Origin: Setomelanomma holmii
Lineage: Eukaryota; Ascomycota; Dothideomycetes; Pleosporales; Phaeosphaeriaceae
Length of the DNA stretch: 64,000 bases
Reading direction: 5' to 3'
NCBI GenBank assembly: GCA_010015745.1
Contig: ML978201.1
Location: forward strand, 62,001 to 126,000
The translations under genes and the position numbers were made by a program. Shown piece by piece: positions 45,619 to 56,918 of this stretch (position 1 is its first letter; every line of letters starts with the position of its first letter). The notes under the pieces were generated by a model. That model saw only the letters and a list, made by a program, of their open reading frames with translations, was not told where the DNA came from and did no database searches.

Positions 45619-46093
45619 CTGTAAGATAAAATTGGATTCCAGCGCGGCGTTTGATGGAGGGAAGCATTTGAAGAATATCAAAAGCCGCCAAGGCTAGTTG
45701 TGTGGAGGACTATCGCCATGATGAAGAACTATGACTTGCGAGATGTCCAAGAGCTGCAACAAATAGCAATGCGACTTTAACGAATCTCTCGTCTACACTG
45801 GCTGCCTCGATGCAAGTGTGATGGTAACACGACATCAGTCCAGCTTATCCATGTGCAGATCTGCGGTGAGTCTTTAGTGCTGCGCTGCGACCCTGTCATT
45901 TCTGCGGGGCACGAATACGCGCTAGAACACGGGCGCGAACAGGTAAGCGCGACCCATGCATCAAGGGCCGTGAAAGACAAGTGAACATCGGCGGGCAACG
46001 CACTTGACACTTAACTCAGACTTCTCTTCGGCCCTCTTACATTCTTCCTCCACACATGTAGCCTGATTCAGCCCGTGCTACCTCTTAAGCGCA
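45619..46093. other. Intergenic region, promoter of the E2 gene
   Basis: 475 bp without a supported gene. Its right end is pyrimidine-rich just before the E2 start codon. Confidence 0.45.
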
Positions 46094-47423
46094 ATGGTAA
46101 GTATACGAACGGTTTCGCGTTCGCGTACAGCAATAGTCCATAACAGCAGTACAGAACTCCAAATCGCTGCGCCGTCTCGCTGCCGACCATGGCTCACTTC
46201 ACACCGCTGGCCTCCCGCCCAATTACCTTTTCCCGCCGTCCTATGATTCCTCAGAACTCACATCGCTTGATATCCTGCTGGCAGGTCCGAAGGGCACGCC
46301 ATACGTAAATGGTGTTTGGCGACTACATCTCGATATCCCACCCAACTACCCTGCCGCACCTCCCACAGCACAATTTCGGACACGATTATGGCACCCAAAT
46401 ATCGACGAGGCCACAGGCGCGGTGTGCGTGGAGACGTTGAAGCGCGATTGGAGTAGCACGTTGAAGCTGAGAGATGTGCTGGTCACCATCAGCTGCCTAC
46501 TCATTCAGCCGAACCCGGCAAGTGCGCTCAATGAGGATGCAGGGAAGATGGCGAGCGAGGATTGGGGCGGGTTTTGCAGACGTGCGAAGCTCATGACAGA
46601 AATACATGCGTCCGTGCCGAGCGACATCGCGAAAGAGGTCAAGGAAGCGCAATCGCGAGGTGAAGACGTACCCTTGGAGCCAGGCCCAGTGCAGATGGTG
46701 AAGAAGCCGCCAGCGCAAGGGAAGGGCAAAGGAAAGGAGCGATTGAAGACAACGCCCACGTCGGCGAAAGTGCAACGTCTAGCTGCGGAAGACGAAGAGA
46801 ACACCCGGAGAAGAGGCGAGACACAAGAGCCAGAAAGTGATCCTGAGAGTGACTGGATACCCGGGCCTGAAAAGACATCAAAGCCTGCACCGCGACAAGC
46901 GAACAACATCTTTGGTATCAAAGGCCTCAACGATAGCATGCAGCTCAACACACCACCAAAGAGGATATACAATGACGAGGCCGTGCCAAACCCCTCTCAA
47001 GAGAAGGAAAACCACGACGACTCCGACCCATTCATCACGGTACCTTCCAAGCGACCTGCCAACTCATTCGACATACGGCTACCAGCAACTTCTTCGCAAG
47101 CATTATCGCAAGCCCCGTCAACCGACACACCCGAACTCCTCAAATTCTCACACCAAAATCCCTTCTCCGTGATACAGCCAAACAATCAGATACACCCTCT
47201 AATCAAAGAGTTTTCGTACTCGTGGGAAGATTCAGAGATCATGCATGACACGGGCTTAATCCAAGATGGCGTCAGCAAATTGGAGGTGAGGAAGAGGATG
47301 GCTGGTGACGACTTTGAGATGAAGAAGGACTGGGAGATGAAGCGCTTTAAGAAGGCGCGATATGATCTGGGGAGGTACAATAGAGCAGATTTTGGGCCAA
47401 GGACGGGAATGGGAAGGCTGTGA
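46094..47423 (+). CDS. E2 ubiquitin-conjugating enzyme with a long disordered C-terminal tail
   Basis: Exon 1 is only the start codon (46094-46096), followed directly by GTAAGT. A 58-nt intron (46097-46154) leads to exon 2, 46155-47423, giving 423 aa. The UBC fold spans about residues 1-165: SKSLRRLAADHGSLHTAGLP, LDILLAGPKGTPYVNGVWRL, FRTRLWHPNIDEATGAVCVE. HPN and the catalytic Cys (VCVETLKRDWS) are present, and the usual ICLDIL reads VCVETL. The last ~250 residues are Lys/Ser/Pro-rich without a domain. No other ATG opens this frame before the UBC fold, which supports the start-codon exon. The closest named class (UBE2T, UBE2S or another) cannot be fixed here. Confidence 0.88.
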
Positions 47424-47712
47424 GATGGGGAAAAAAGAGGGATGTGCTTGGTATGCATAGCGCGGCGTTGGAATCGTAGTTTGCATTGTTCGCAAGTGCG
47501 GTATACCCTATCGATCGATGTCCTTCAAACTTAGCAGAATCTGGCCGAACTGCCCAGTGAAGCTGCACTGATATCGCAATGCTCACGTGCGCAAACGCGC
47601 ACGTACCACCGTTCATAGAAAGTTCTTGAACAACGGCGCCTTGACTTTCTCTCCCTTGCCTACTTGACGACACTCGCCAGATTCTCAGACAGGCTACTGC
47701 TTGCGCTGGAAG

Positions 47713-48642
47713 ATGGATCGCCACAAGCTAGGCGCTTTTAACAACATGCAGCGGTAAGCCAATTTTCATCCTTTCTCTCGATCCATTTGGCTAATTTATT
47801 CCTCCAGTGCTTTGGTCGCAGCTGCTAATTCAGCTCAAGAGTGGGTCAATCCGTCATGTCAGAGAATATATGCTTACCCACACTAGACTTGAAGAAGCGC
47901 AGACAAAGAGGGATGCACTTTGTCGACATGTTCGCAGCTTGGAAGATGCGCAAAAGGAAGCCGAGGAGTGAGGCGCCTTTCCAACTCAACGATTGCAAGG
48001 CTAATCACTCAACACAGCGCCGCGCGGGATGCACTGGCAGCGTATGCACGTCAATCTTTACGGTCACTAGCTGCTGCTATCCTTGGTAAGCTGCCACCGG
48101 AACTACGAGATCTGATCTACACCTACTTGTGGGCCCATTGCTTCGACGACTTCAAGCGTCTTGTTCTCCAGAATGCATGTAGCGACTACAAAGCTTCCGA
48201 TGGACGGGTCTGCATTGAGGCCCCACATTTTGTCACGCCTAAGTGTGTTGGGAACGACTTGGCCCAAGAAATCTTGACTTTCTTCTATCGAGAATCGTTT
48301 CGTCGATTCGGCTGGACACTTCATGTCGGAAACCTTGAAAGTTTTCTTGAGGCCGACCCATGCGGAATAGGGCTGACCCCGGTCGACTTCGTCAAGACAT
48401 ATCGCATCAAAAAGGGGTGGCGAGACTCCTCGGCCAAGAGCAGGAAATCTTTCGAGCTTTTGGCCAAGACGCAAATACCTTTCAAGGTTACCATAACCGT
48501 TCTTGTCGATGACTATCTTTCGGGGCATTATCATAACAAATACGAAGACGAAGACCTAGTCGAAGAGTTGGAATGGTTTCCATCAGCATATGAAGAATTG
48601 GTCAGAAAGGGACATAGTGTCACGGTGTTAGAGACATGCTGA
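47713..48642 (+). CDS. Coiled-coil plus F-box-like hypothetical protein
   Basis: Four exons, 47713-47753, 47808-47840, 47887-47967 and 48018-48642, give 259 aa; every junction is in phase. The first three exons form a short coiled coil (SAQELEEAQTKRDALCRHVR, then SLEDAQKEAEDAARDALAAY). An F-box-like signature follows (ILGKLPPELRDLIYTYLWAH), then the conserved body around FYRESFRRFGWTLHVGNLES. The role is unknown. A partial tandem paralog follows at 49046-50179. The many very small exons are unusual for this family and make the model less certain at the 5' end. Confidence 0.7.
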
Positions 48643-49045
48643 GGCGCAGACATTACACGTTTCTACAAGATGTCAGCACAAGAATGTGTTGAGGAGAGGA
48701 AGCATCAGCTCAAAGGATGGCGTAAAGGAAAGTGCGTCAGTCAAAGAGGTGTCACAGAATTGCTACAAGAATGTTAGAAATGTCCCACGCTACTCGAACC
48801 GTGACGCTACTCGCGCCACATAGTAACATGGAAGATTTGCCGGATCGACCGGACCTTTGACGAGCGAGAAGAAATGAAAATGATCTAAAATTTGACGTCG
48901 TCATGTAAACATAGGTCCATATCTGGTAAGACGCGCCTTCCTCTCCTCTCCTGCACTTTGCTCTCACCTCACGACCGACTCGCAAACCCTCCAACAGATC
49001 CTCTTGAACTTTGAAGCAACAGCAATACGAGACCCGCCATAAAGT
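48643..49045. other. Intergenic region between the two paralogs
   Basis: 400 bp with no gene. The right part contains a pyrimidine-rich stretch before the next ATG. Confidence 0.45.
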
Positions 49046-50179
49046 ATGGAGTCGACTACACAAGCCGCTCTTCGTGAGCTGCAAGGGTACTGCATTTCGA
49101 CTCACTGTTGCGATTTTTCCCCACTAATGGAGTCAACAGTACTCGTATGGCTATCGCGACCTTCAACGCTGAGCATGTATGATCGAACAATCAGAGCATG
49201 CAGAGCTAATGTTGTCTGGAGAGAAGGACATTGTTCACGAGCAACACGACCTTGATGCGAGGTTACGTAGCACGCGAGACTTGCTTCAAGAGCAAACGAG
49301 GTAATTAAGAGTATAGACCACTGAATGCTCTAGCTCACATCCTACAACAGGGCGCAAGATGACGCATTCATCAATGTAACGGTTTGGGCCTTGCCCAGAC
49401 CCACTCTAGTACGAGTTGGGATAGCTCATGTGCGGCAGTATATATATGTTGTAGCTCCGCCCACCTCAGGTAGTCAATTCAGCGCAGTCCTCCCCCTCCG
49501 TCCGTACCGTTACAATCAAGTATGCGCAGAGTAGCTGCAAAGATCTCGCACAGGCGATTCACAAGATCCTACCGCGCGCAATTCGAGACCACGTTTACTC
49601 ATACTTGTGGAATGACTCAGTTCTGCTAGGATCAGCTACGTACTTTGCAGCTGTCAACCACCCAAATGTGTCACCGCGACTGCCACTATTCGCTCTACCT
49701 GAATATATGGCGCCAAGGTTGTAGACGAAGTCCTGGCTCAGCTTTACAGAGAGTCGTTCTCCGAGACTCACGGCCCCGTCTTCCTTGACCAACTCGACCA
49801 ATTCCTGATGGGCTTGTCGTTTAAGAAGGGATTTCGTGCCATATACTGGATCAAGGAACTAAGGATCATCTGGAGATCGCGGTACGAGCCGTTCCCCCGT
49901 GAGGTCGTGGACACGTCTGTCAAGATCTTTCGAGCTTTTACGTTTCCGAGCCCGCTTCGTGTGGAGATTCTTCTTCCCGGCTACTCGCCACTGATTTGCA
50001 GAATTTCGGCTAACATGCTGGAGATGATCAAGCCACCCTTTGATGTGCTGATCAGGAGAGGGCACAGGGCGACGATGAGAGAAGCGGCATGGCGTTTCGA
50101 CGTTACGAACTACTACACAATGACAGCTGAGGCTTGGTTCGAAGGGATGAATACTGAGATTCGAGGTTGGAAGAGGTAG
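49046..50179 (+). pseudogene. Damaged tandem paralog of the coiled-coil/F-box-like gene
   Basis: The layout matches the preceding gene: a short start exon (MESTTQAALRELQG), a coiled-coil stretch (HEQHDLDARLRSTRDLLQEQ), then an F-box-like segment (LAQAIHKILPRAIRDHVYSY) and the body (VDEVLAQLYRESFSETHGPV). The segment ending LPEYMAPRL runs into a TAG at about 49720, and the next block is read one frame over. Alignment with the intact neighbour (APHFVTPKC before LAQEILTFFYRESF) places the break inside coding sequence, favouring a frameshift. A 50-nt GTGTCA...CCAAG intron could bridge the gap but would remove the conserved segment. The 5' exons are also not joined cleanly. Call: probable pseudogene. 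Confidence 0.6.
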
Positions 50180-50910
50180 AGAAATTTCCTGGACAAAGGA
50201 TGGACAGCTTCAAATGAAGGAACGAAATGAGTTGGTCTGAGGACAAAAGAGCTTCGCGAAGGTCTTCACGACATCGAGCTTGGCCGTCCGGTGCATGAAT
50301 AAAGCAGTTGGGCACGTTAGCGCAACGACGGCGCACGCCCGTCATATGGGGTAAAATTAGGAGTACGATAGCATCTTTCAGCCAGGACAAGAAGATCTTT
50401 ACATTTGGGAAGATTGGGGAATGACGTTCGAAACTTAAGTTATCCGGATTCGGTCTCGCATGCGGTGGTATAAATGAGGCCGCGCACGCGCATCGCGTGC
50501 ACGTTCACGAGTTATCTGATCTCGACCCTGCACGCCGATGCAGCAGGGGGACAATCCTAAGATTTGACTGGCCAATCTCGCGGTGAACAGCTTGTTTTGC
50601 CAAACAAGAGTGATCTGCGCCGATCTTGTTCAGGCAAGGCGTCAGGGACAGTTCGAAATGTTGGGGATGAAGGTTTACCCACCCCGGTCAACGCAGCATA
50701 GTGAAAACCTTCAGCCTCGCACAACAGCTGAGATCTAGGGAGATTGGGGCAGGAACGTTGGAAATGCGGGGTGGTTGAGGATGTCATTGTCCTCGGCTGG
50801 TATTTGTGTCCGTGAAATGAGATGGATAAAGCCTGATGATGTACAGACTTCTGTCTCAACTCTCCTCTGCAGCTCTTCTTTCGCTTGCGTCGAGCCCAGG
50901 TCGTTACATC
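50180..50910. other. Intergenic region upstream of the tannase gene
   Basis: 730 bp with no gene supported. The right end must carry the tannase promoter. Confidence 0.4.
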
Positions 50911-51464
50911 ATGCGTCTCAGTCATTCCCTTGCAGCAGCAGCTGCTGGCTTTTCGACAACCACAGCTGCGAGCTTCGCGGACACATGTACTGTGTCTTAC
51001 GTGCAGTCGTCACTACCAACCAAAGGTACCTTACTGGGCCTAAGCTTCGACTCGACGTCAGTCACCGCAAACCCCGTCTACAACGCATCCGTCGTAGCAG
51101 GCACCAACTACCCAGCGGCATCTTACGACTATTGCAATGTGTCGCTCTCGTATAGCCATGATGGACGAGGCGATGTCGTGCACTTGCAGTACTGGTTCCC
51201 AGCACCCGACAAGTTCCAGAACAGATACCTCTCAACTGGAGGCGGAGGGTATGCTATCAACTCTGGTACTCAGAGTCTACCGGGAGGAGTCATGTATGGA
51301 GCCGTAGCAGTTGTTACAGACGGCGGTAAGGCTCACAAGTATCACCTGGAAGGATTATACTGACACGCCCGTCTGCCGCAGGTTTCGGCAGCTTCAAAAC
51401 CAACATGGACGCTGTAGTCCTGAAGGCCAATGGCTCCATCAATTGGGACGAGGTCTTCATGTAC
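50911..51464 (+). pseudogene. Tannase/feruloyl-esterase B-like gene, 3' part missing
   Basis: The start is the ATG at 50911, because it opens a good signal peptide (MRLSHSLAAAAAGFSTTTAA). The tannase N-terminus follows (ADTCTVSYVQSSLPTKGTLL; YDYCNVSLSYSHDGRGD; NRYLSTGGGGYAINSGTQSL). A 56-nt intron (51326-51381) joins GAVAVVTDGG to FGSFKTNMDAVVLKANGSIN. Homology ends abruptly at NWDEVFMY, at 51455-51464, where the reverse-oriented transposase gene begins. The catalytic GCSTGG nucleophile region and the whole esterase core are missing, and I find no remainder to the right of the transposon. In life such enzymes are secreted and release phenolics from plant material. This copy cannot be active. 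Confidence 0.82.
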
Positions 51465-53080
51465 GTGAGTTGTGGCCAGTCTCTCTGCACCTTGTGCAGC
51501 GCGCCAGAGCCTGGCGATTGAGGCCTGATCGCTCTTCTCCTTGACGCTCTTTATGAGCAATCTGCTGATCAGCCTCACGTTGAGCAAGTATATCCTTCCC
51601 AGCTCCCTTTGTTAAGACTCCATGCTTCTGTATACGCTTTTTCTTTCGGTTCTTTTGCTTTGACGCTGCCTCATTAGCCTTTTCAAGGCTGGCAATCCGA
51701 TCGCGCATTAGCTCAATTGAGAGCATCATTACCTCAGGCCCCTTCTTAAGCTGGTTAATCGCTTCAATAATTGAGGCAGGTGATGAGCTCTTATGCCGCT
51801 GCACGCGATTACGTATTAGAGTTGATTGAGCCTCAAGCTCACGTACGTTGCTCGGCGTACGAGCCTCCCAGAGAGCCTCTACGAGAGCAGCAGGAGTAGG
51901 CGTACGCAGCTGCACGTCAAGCTTCGACAGAACAGCATCTGGCTGGAGAGGAACAAGGCCTGCGCCTCGAAAGGCTGAGCAGATATTGGCTGACGTAAAC
52001 GATTGATCAAAGGCTGCCTTGAACGCTGGCAGAAACTCAAGCTTCGTAATGTGGTTAATGTGGTGGCAGATTAGAGCCTCAATCTCACGGCTGTACGCGC
52101 GCTTTAATGGCGAGAAGCAGCCAACGTCAAGCGGCTGCAGCAGGTATGACAAGTGATGCGGCATGCAGAGCGTTGAGATATTGTTCTCCTTGCAGAGCTC
52201 TTGAAATTCCAGAGAGTGGTGGCTCTCGTGGCCGTCAAGGATGAGCAGGCAACGTGCACCTATAACACAAGTCTTCGTATGAGCATTAAAGTGCTCTAGC
52301 CAGTCAACTCCTAGCTTGTTGGTTGTCCAGCCATTGTCGGTGACTGCGATCGCCCAGTCGCGTGTGATCTCCGTCTCCTCGTACCAGGCAGACAGATGAT
52401 AGCAGCCAGCAAAGATGAGGAACAGTGGGATTGACCAGCCAGCTGCATTGATTGCAGCGATCAACGTCACCCACTCACGATTGCCTGGCTGAATAGCCTT
52501 TGGCCTGCCTCTTCTCTCTGACCCTATTACGACGAGCTGAGTCGTAATCTTGCCCATCATAAAGCCAGCCTTGTCAAAGTTGTAGACGTCCTCATTGCAG
52601 ATGCCATACTTGGCCTTTGTCTGCTCTACAAGCTCAAACCAGTCTCTGATTAGTACAGGATCCTCGCATAGAGCTCTCTGCCTATCGTACGCTCGATTGA
52701 AACGTGTCGTAAGACTGTCTGTACGCTTGACAAAGTTGCGTGGCCAGTGCACGCCAAACGCAACGTGCGCCGCGCGCAGCCAGCAGCTTATCAGCCATAT
52801 CACGTACAGCTGCAAACGTAGGCGCAAATTCACGTTGATCTAGGTCGAGTATATAGCTGACAATCACCTCCTCCTCTAGTTCACTGAGTTTCTTTGAGTT
52901 GGGCAGACAATCGCGTCGGGCAGGCTTCCCAGCGCGTCGGCGGCAGAGCATCGCTTTGGCTACAATATAGACTGCTGCAGCAGAATGATTGCCTTAAATT
53001 AGTCTGGCATTGATATATGAGATAGCAAGCTGAATATCTGCTTCTTTTGAAAGTAATTGAGTAGCCTTACATGGAGCCAT
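51457..53080 (-). pseudogene. Fot1/pogo-type DDE transposase, degenerate
   Basis: The ATG at 53080 starts MAPCKATQLLSKEADIQLAI. A TAA at 52996-52994 interrupts the first helix-turn-helix part, and a frame change near 52760 separates KLLAARGAR from HWPRNFVKRTDSLTTRFNRA. From there the DDE domain is open: YNFDKAGFMMG (first Asp), CLLILDGHESHH (second Asp) and LLQPLDVGCFSPLKRAY (third Asp). A C-terminal coiled region and a CCHC knuckle follow (CTRCRETGHNSRT). The frame ends just where the final Cys of the knuckle should come, at the junction with the tannase gene. The DDE triad is present, but the protein is not expressible as one piece. Confidence 0.88.
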
Positions 53081-53150
53081 TGTACGTTGAGATGGGAGAG
53101 GTGCGCAAACTTGGTAGGGTGCGTCACTCGCTTGTACGCGTCACCCGCTT
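51458..53150 (-). mobile_element. Fot1/pogo DNA transposon, one end missing
   Basis: The transposase pseudogene sits in an element whose 5' end (right side on this strand) keeps subterminal repeats: GCGTCACTCGCTT at 53121-53133 and GCGTCACCCGCTT at 53138-53150, in direct orientation. No inverted copy of this terminus is found at the left side near 51458, where the element ends inside its own zinc-knuckle codons. The element is therefore truncated and immobile. The right boundary is approximate. Confidence 0.75.
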
Positions 53151-54337
53151 ATAAAACACGTTACTTCTTAGGCCCAATCGTGATCAACAAAGATAACGAG
53201 CTGTGGAGCACGTCTGGATCCGCTCGCTCCGTAGGCACATGCGCTAAGATAGCGATGCGCTTGCGGATCACCCCGCTCCTTCCGTCATCGACGTCGCGTA
53301 TCGTGATTCACCCACATTATTGGGTCGCTTGAGATGACCATGTGCACATCAGCCAGCCACCTCTGGACCTCTCCAAACCCCCAGCCTCCAACAACATCTT
53401 CCCAACACTTGCTTGGTTTCATTGTGAACACAAGATCTGCCAATATCAATCCTCGTCTTCTGGTATGCTCGCTACGACATTGCTAAAGGATGCCAATATC
53501 CACTTCATTCGCACATGCGGACTGATGCTCCGGCACGGAGCTAGCGATTGCCACTCGATCATGCATGGCGCTGCACAATGATAAACTCTATCCACGACTC
53601 ACCAAGTACCGATGTCATCTTTTCGACCAACGTTCATTCCGGGACATAATTTAGCTGAAAAGGGACGAGCCGTCGATCTCGCGCAGAATCGATCCAAACG
53701 ATCGAATAGTTCAGGGTTAGCGTTGCCAGATGAAGCATGTTCCCCACCGAAGCACGCTCTCCACTGCGCCTGCAGCATCGACCTGCATGGCTGAAATTCC
53801 CCGCCGACTGATTTGCCCACGCATAGTTCCACATGAGGATCGCCCATGCATACAGATCGCTAACATAACCAAGCACCAGGATTGGATGTACCACGCGTTC
53901 AACAGCTGAAATGGTCCCACGCTTCAACCGATTCAAGTACTTTGAGTATCTCTGTGGGTCCTGCTACTGCACACACCTCGCCGACTGATGCGATCAATGG
54001 GCGCTTGAGTGCATCATTAACTGTTCGAGAGAGCATCTTGCCATAACAGGCAAGCTCTAGCGACAGCACTGCTCGATATGGTGAAGGTAGTGACAGAGTT
54101 GCATCATTCGCTCATGCTTAGGTCAAAGAGTATGCAAGCCTCAGGCACTTGAGGCCTGTAATCGAAGGCGATAAGTGGGCTCAAATCGCACTGGACGCTG
54201 GCAATTCCGTGCTCCTGGACTGATGTTCATCCCATTCCCATCGGCTGGTGTAACATTTAAATACGATTGACATCCACACTCTCCCAGTCGACTTTTCCCC
54301 TTTCTTGCTTCAATCACATTACTCTCTTGTCATCATT
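53151..54337. other. Gene-free region after the transposon
   Basis: About 1.2 kb of short open frames without domains. No tannase 3' part is recognisable here. The right end holds the promoter of the coiled-coil gene. Confidence 0.45.
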
Positions 54338-56656
54338 ATGGCGGACGTTGACACCAACACCAAAGCAAACGACATCACACCTGAGAAGCTGACTCTCATG
54401 AAGATCAAGGCCGGAGGCTTCGAACGAGAATTCCTCTCAGAACCTACCACGCCTACCAATATTCCACCTTCGCTCGAGTTTCCCCCTCTTCGTGGTGGAC
54501 ACCATCACCACTCCTCTTCAGGCAATATGCAGTCCTCCCTCACTCGTCGTACTAGCCGACAGGTCAGCTCGGCCTCTCGTCGCTCGAGCTTTCTCCAGTC
54601 GCATCGAAACAAGATGTCAATGGAGCTTACTTCACAAGCCGAGGGAAAGTTCTTTGCCTTGATGGACCTCATGTCGACAGCATCACGCGAAGCATCCTCG
54701 CTCAAGGAATCCTGGGCTCGCATCATATCCGAACGCGAGTCGCTCGCTCGTGAACGTGAAGAGCTCCTACTGCGCGTAGATGAAGTAACCGAGACGCTTG
54801 AGCGCACGCAGAGTGAGCATCATCACCATGGCCATGAGCTCCACGAGAAGAAGAGGCAAGTCGAGAAGGTACTTCTGGAATTGTCTGCTGCTCTTACTGC
54901 GGTCTCGGAGCAGAAGAAGAAGGTCGCCGACAGGGACCGCGATTTGGATCGCATCCGAGTCGAATTGACTGAAGTCCGATCGAACATGTCACGCTCCACT
55001 AGCGACCACGATCGAACTCGTGCTGAGCTCGAAGCCCTCACTCTCAGGCTCAAGACGGCTGAAGACGATCGCGACCACGCAAGAAGTGACTCCGACCGAC
55101 ACCACAATGAGCTTCGAGCTCTGTTTCGCGAACACACCGATATCAAGAGCAAGTCCGCAGAGACAACTACCAAGCTTGAAAGCTCTCGCAAGGAGGTCCT
55201 CTCGCTCACGGATCGTATCAAGATCTGGGAGCTTGAGAGGGACGAACACCTCCACGAGAAGGATCGATTGCAGGAAGAGCTCAAGCGAGCTAAGATCAGA
55301 GCTGATGAGGCCTCCCGCGATCTCATCGAGTTGACTGAGCGTCACGACCGTGTTCAACGTGATCACACCAAGATCAAGGAGACTGTACGCACTGTCGAGA
55401 CTGAGCGTGATGACTTCGCTCTGTCTATCGAGAACCTTCGTCGCGAGATCAAGGCCAAGGCCGTCGGCTGGGAAGAATCTGAAGCACGTCTTGCTGAGGT
55501 CAACCTCAAGTACGAGCACATCAAGCGAGAAGTTATCTCCGTAAAAGAGAAGCTACGTGACGTCGAGCTCGAGCGCACCGAGCTCCGCGACTCCATCGAC
55601 CGCTCCCGCGAAGAGCACCGCCTCATCATCATCGAGCGCGACCAGCTTAAAGAAGACCTCGCCGATGAGCGTCGCCGTGTTGGCGATGGTCACCGCCGCA
55701 TCAGCATTCTCGAAGAATCCCTTCGTCGCGCCGAACTCACCCTCACCGAAGTCCGATCCGAGATCCACACCCTCACCGAGCGCAACAAGGTCCTGATCCG
55801 CGAGGGCGAAGACGGGCGCACCAAGCACGGCACCTTCACGCGCGAAATCAGCGACCTCAAAGACAAGCTCGTCATCTTCCAAGCCGAGATCCGCAACCTG
55901 ACCGAAGCCCGCGACCGCGCGTATCGCGACTTGAACGACTGGAAACACAAGTACGAAGAAGTTACAGAGACAATTACGGAATTCCGCGACGACAGCGGCG
56001 AACTCGAGTTTGAAATCGAAAGTCTACGTGCACTATTGCGCGAGGCGCGCGAGCAAAAGGAACGTGCCATCTCCGCGAGACATGCCGCGGACCGCGAGAG
56101 GGACGAGTATGTCGCCAAGTATGAGGAGAAGTGTCGTGAGATGGAGAGGTTTGAAGAGAGTGCTGCGACGCATTATCATGCGCACGCGCAAGGGCGGGGA
56201 GAGGGGAAGTCGAGTTTTACGCGCACGGTGTCGAGCACGGGGACGACGGTGCATCATAATGGGAAGAGGAGTAGTAGTCATGCGCATGGGCATGGGCATG
56301 CGTCGGCGGACGGAGGTGGTATGTTTAGCTCTCCTTGAGTTGTGCAATCACGTATGCAGTCGTGTTGGTGCCGGAGCACGTACGCATTTACGAAGCAATG
56401 AAAAGTCGATATTGTTTGCTCATGTATCTGACGTTGCTTTCAAGTTTCGAATATCTCTGCTGCCGCTGCGAACACTGTCGTGCTGTCCACGCCTGAGAAG
56501 CGAAATAGCATTACGGAAGCGCCTCCGCTCAATCGGTTTCAGAGTATGAGTAGTATCGTGTCGTCGTCGCTGGGTGAGGTTTCGAGACCGAATGTTGGCC
56601 AAAGATCGATGTCTCATCCTATGTTACCTCCGCCTCCTTCATTGGGCTTTCGATAG
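54338..56656 (+). CDS. Large coiled-coil protein of unknown function
   Basis: Two exons, 54338-56318 and 56445-56656, with a 126-nt intron, encode 730 aa. The start is ATG in MADVDTNTKANDITPEKLTL. Residues ~110-620 form one almost continuous coiled coil rich in Glu, Arg and Asp heptads (for example SWARIISERESLAREREELL; DRDRDLDRIRVELTEVRSNM). A His/Gly-rich patch (HAHGHGHASADGG) precedes the intron. The last exon encodes a Ser/Pro-rich tail (NTVVLSTPEKRNSITEAPPL, ending PPPPSLGFR). It is probably a structural or scaffold protein. I recognise no named ortholog; similar proteins are annotated as hypothetical in filamentous ascomycetes. Confidence 0.8.
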
Positions 56657-56918
56657 AACGGGGACGTAGTGTCGAGACCTATACGAGAACGACATCAGCA
56701 TGCAAAGCAAGGTATCAGACAGTAATATCATGTTTATTACCATGGTGGGTATTCCAAGTCCAAGCATGTCATGAGGAAAAGAAATATAGCAAGTCAATTC
56801 CGAACTCCAGTATGTGCTGATTGTGACTCGACCAGCGCTGCCTTGAGCTGACTTCAGAAACCAGTGTCGGGGCAGAACTTATGCTCATCTCATGCGTCTC
56901 AGCCGTATCGATTGGCGA

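Noticed and set aside
49668..49722. A 50-nt GTGTCA...CCAAG intron in the second coiled-coil/F-box paralog
   Set aside because: It would restore frame but remove a segment that aligns with conserved residues of the intact neighbour, so a frameshift is the better reading; not fully excluded.
54505..56118. Several Ser/Arg-rich minus-strand open frames of 100-176 codons
   Set aside because: They mirror the Glu/Arg-rich coiled-coil gene on the other strand.
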